Source: CAZJDM01 sp964544765 (GTDB lineage Bacteria > Bdellovibrionota_B > Oligoflexia > CAYFLR01). Taken from it: DNA of 5,988 nt. The notes beneath the pieces are model-generated. The model had not been told where the DNA came from. It searched no databases and was given only the letters and a program-made list of their open reading frames with translations. Every line of letters starts with the position of its first letter. Position 1 is the stretch's first letter. The position numbers and the translations under genes were made by a program. Where the stretch lies: contig CAZJDM010000222.1 of the NCBI GenBank assembly GCA_964544765.1, positions 1 to 5,988 on the forward strand. Reading direction: 5' to 3'. Positions 4,353 to 5,988 of the stretch are shown piece by piece.

Positions 4353-5988
4353 AACGCGCATTATCGTCCTTTTCAATTTTATTCACTCCAATTATTCTTT
4401 TAATTCTTTTAACTCTTTTATCTCTTTTTATTCTTTTGTTTGGATTTTCAGAAGTTCTTTATGGATATAACAGAGAAGTTTGTTTTTTAATTGAATGGCG
4501 AGTAGGTCACTATACCAATGCAGAAGCTATACAACGTCGCGATAATATAAATTTTCTCAGTGTAAACAATTACCCTGTATATTTTGATACGGTCTTTAAT
4601 TCAACTGTTTATTCAGATTACACATATGATCATGTGATTAGCTCAGATTCCGCAGGCTGTATCGATTACAGCAATTTTTTTGTTGGCCGGAACACTATAG
4701 GTTTCCAGTTTGTTAATGGTGACGGTGATGGAATAATAGAAGCTGGTTATGATATAACCACGGTACAAATCATTCGTGATGGATTTTCTTATTATCAACT
4801 TTGTCGAATTTCGCTATATCCGGGTATGGCTGGGCAAGGAGGGTGTAGCAGAACTATAGAAATGAGTTATCAAGAAATAGATCCTGCTGGATATCAGGCC
4901 TTACAAACCCAAAAAGAGGATATAAAAAAAGGATTTGAAAACGTACAAAGCGATGTCGACACTATTCCAGAGCTACAAGAAAAAGTTAATAAATTCAATC
5001 AAGGACTTGAAGAAGCCTCTCGCAAGAGTATAGATGACATTTCATATGATGAGTTTGTCGATCTTGTAGGCAAGGACAGGGCCGTTTTCCAACTTGTTAA
5101 GGATGCAAGTTTAGCTGAAACCTCAATTAAAAAATTAAATCAAGAAATAAGTACTGCCATAAAAGAGTTAACAGAGGAACTGAGAGGAATAAACCATACC
5201 GCTACTCAAGCACTAAAAGCAGAGGGCGTTGATCCTTCCAACGAAAATTTATTTTTCTACGGAATAGATGAAATTAATATTGGTGATCTAGCGCTACCAA
5301 AGAGCGAAAAATCAGACTCATTTGAAGATAAAGATAGTATCTATGAATCTCAGGCAAGTCAAACAATAGACAGATTACAAGCATCAATAGAATCTAATAA
5401 TCGACATGCTTTTGTTGCTATTGCTAAGAGTTGGACAGAAAATCATTTAAAATTGCTTCCTATTATTAAAGCTCGAGCCGCTGTCTTTTATGGTGAATTA
5501 AGATCCTATTTAAAAGCTGCTAATAGAGTTAAAAAGTTTATTGGTAAACACATTGATGCTTACGGCTTTTTTAGAGATGTTGTCATCCCTCAAGATATTA
5601 AACAGAGTGTAGCTTTGGATATTGGCGATAAAAAGGCTTATCCGGATGGAGCTGAAAATTTAAAACAAGCGTTAAATAACTGGCAATCACCTAAGCTAAC
5701 TGAACAACAAAAATTAATCGTCCAAACAATAAAGGTCTTAGGTGCTGCTTTTTGTAGTTTAGCCGCAGAAAGCATACAGTCATTTGAGGAAACATCCAGT
5801 TCTTTGCGTAAAGTAACGGATCAGACCGTTACTTTTGTTAGATTGGCAACTTATCGAACCGTAGATTTTACAACTGGTATTGTACCTGGTGTCAATGATG
5901 CTAGAGATTATTGTGAATTTGCCACCGGTATAGAGTTTTGTATTCTGGGAGGGAGAAAACTTTCACTTTTAGAACGAGCGGCGTCAGG
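4349..5988 (+). CDS. Membrane-anchored polymorphic-toxin-like protein with PT-TG pre-toxin motif (3' end beyond window)
   Basis: The frame is open for 546 codons to the window edge, starting at a GTG that overlaps the previous stop codon. Residues 10-33 form one long Ile/Leu transmembrane segment with no obvious cleavage site, so the protein is probably anchored with its bulk exported. Residues 40-180 hold four cysteines (45, 104, 152, 166) and an EF-hand-like loop (NGDGDGIIEAGYD, 123-135). Residues about 183-290 are helical and coiled-coil-like, followed by an acidic linker (305-332) and another helical block (333-500). Residues 505-546 contain VDFTTGIVPGVNDARDY, then ATG and LSLLERAAS. This matches the PT-TG pre-toxin motif (D-F-x-P-G-x-x-D ... 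TG ... G-x-L-S-x-x-E-R-A), which in polymorphic toxins directly precedes the C-terminal toxin domain. That domain should follow just past the edge; its activity cannot be told. The match to PT-TG is strong by eye; the N-terminal architecture is unfamiliar. Confidence 0.88.
   Translation, partial: MKRALSSFSILFTPIILLILLTLLSLFILLFGFSEVLYGYNREVCFLIEWRVGHYTNAEAIQRRDNINFLSVNNYPVYFDTVFNSTVYSDYTYDHVISSDSAGCIDYSNFFVGRNTIGFQFVNGDGDGIIEAGYDITTVQIIRDGFSYYQLCRISLYPGMAGQGGCSRTIEMSYQEIDPAGYQALQTQKEDIKKGFENVQSDVDTIPELQEKVNKFNQGLEEASRKSIDDISYDEFVDLVGKDRAVFQLVKDASLAETSIKKLNQEISTAIKELTEELRGINHTATQALKAEGVDPSNENLFFYGIDEINIGDLALPKSEKSDSFEDKDSIYESQASQTIDRLQASIESNNRHAFVAIAKSWTENHLKLLPIIKARAAVFYGELRSYLKAANRVKKFIGKHIDAYGFFRDVVIPQDIKQSVALDIGDKKAYPDGAENLKQALNNWQSPKLTEQQKLIVQTIKVLGAAFCSLAAESIQSFEETSSSLRKVTDQTVTFVRLATYRTVDFTTGIVPGVNDARDYCEFATGIEFCILGGRKLSLLERAAS
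4394..4438 (+). repeat. Five in-frame 9-bp tandem units coding for the toxin's membrane anchor
   Basis: The units are ATTCTTTTA, ATTCTTTTA, ACTCTTTTA, TCTCTTTTT and ATTCTTTTG, end to end and in frame. They encode the tripeptides ILL, ILL, TLL, SLF and ILL (residues 16-30), which is nearly the whole transmembrane helix. Loss or gain of a unit would change helix length by three residues without breaking the frame. Confidence 0.85.

Noticed and set aside
4195..4386. 63-codon open frame on the - strand
   Set aside because: Antisense to the end of the helical gene and the start of the toxin gene; low-complexity hydrophobic/charged mix with no support.

Overview
The window is AT-rich (roughly one third G+C by eye), with Shine-Dalgarno sites, closely packed same-strand genes, Sec-type signal sequences and a bacterial group II intron. 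This points to a bacterium, most likely Gram-negative. No gene here fixes the genus. The right two thirds hold a compact + strand operon. The left third is an accessory region carrying a mobile element and gene debris.

Layout: (1) Positions 1-236 are the 3' end of a group II intron, recognised from a domain V hairpin with AGC triad and two-base bulge, followed by a domain VI hairpin. (2) Immediately downstream, 237-488 is an open frame without a start codon. It reads as the C-terminal 83 residues of a small soluble protein whose gene the intron splits. (3) 489-910 has no convincing gene; it holds a triple GGGAC repeat, a 9-bp palindrome and a degenerate repeat pair. (4) 911-1099 is a doubtful 62-residue ORF that overlaps a fair sigma70-like promoter. 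(5) 1129-1932, 1952-2980, 3006-4352 and 4349-5988 (running off the right edge) are four consecutive genes with gaps of 19 bp and 25 bp and then a 4-bp overlap. They are almost certainly co-transcribed.

The first three operon proteins each start with a hydrophobic export signal and carry cysteines suited to disulfide formation in an oxidising compartment. They are a beta-rich 267-residue protein, a 342-residue protein with a beta-rich front and helical rear, and a 448-residue all-helical protein with a very basic helix. None resembles a family I can name. The fourth protein has an N-terminal membrane anchor, a cysteine-containing domain with an EF-hand-like loop, long helical regions, and at its visible end a segment closely matching the PT-TG pre-toxin motif of bacterial polymorphic toxins. 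In that family the toxin domain follows directly, so here it should lie just past base 5988.

My reading, part inference, is a polymorphic-toxin operon of unfamiliar type: three exported accessory proteins translated with, and probably assisting, a membrane-anchored toxin. The missing right flank should show the toxin domain and an immunity gene.
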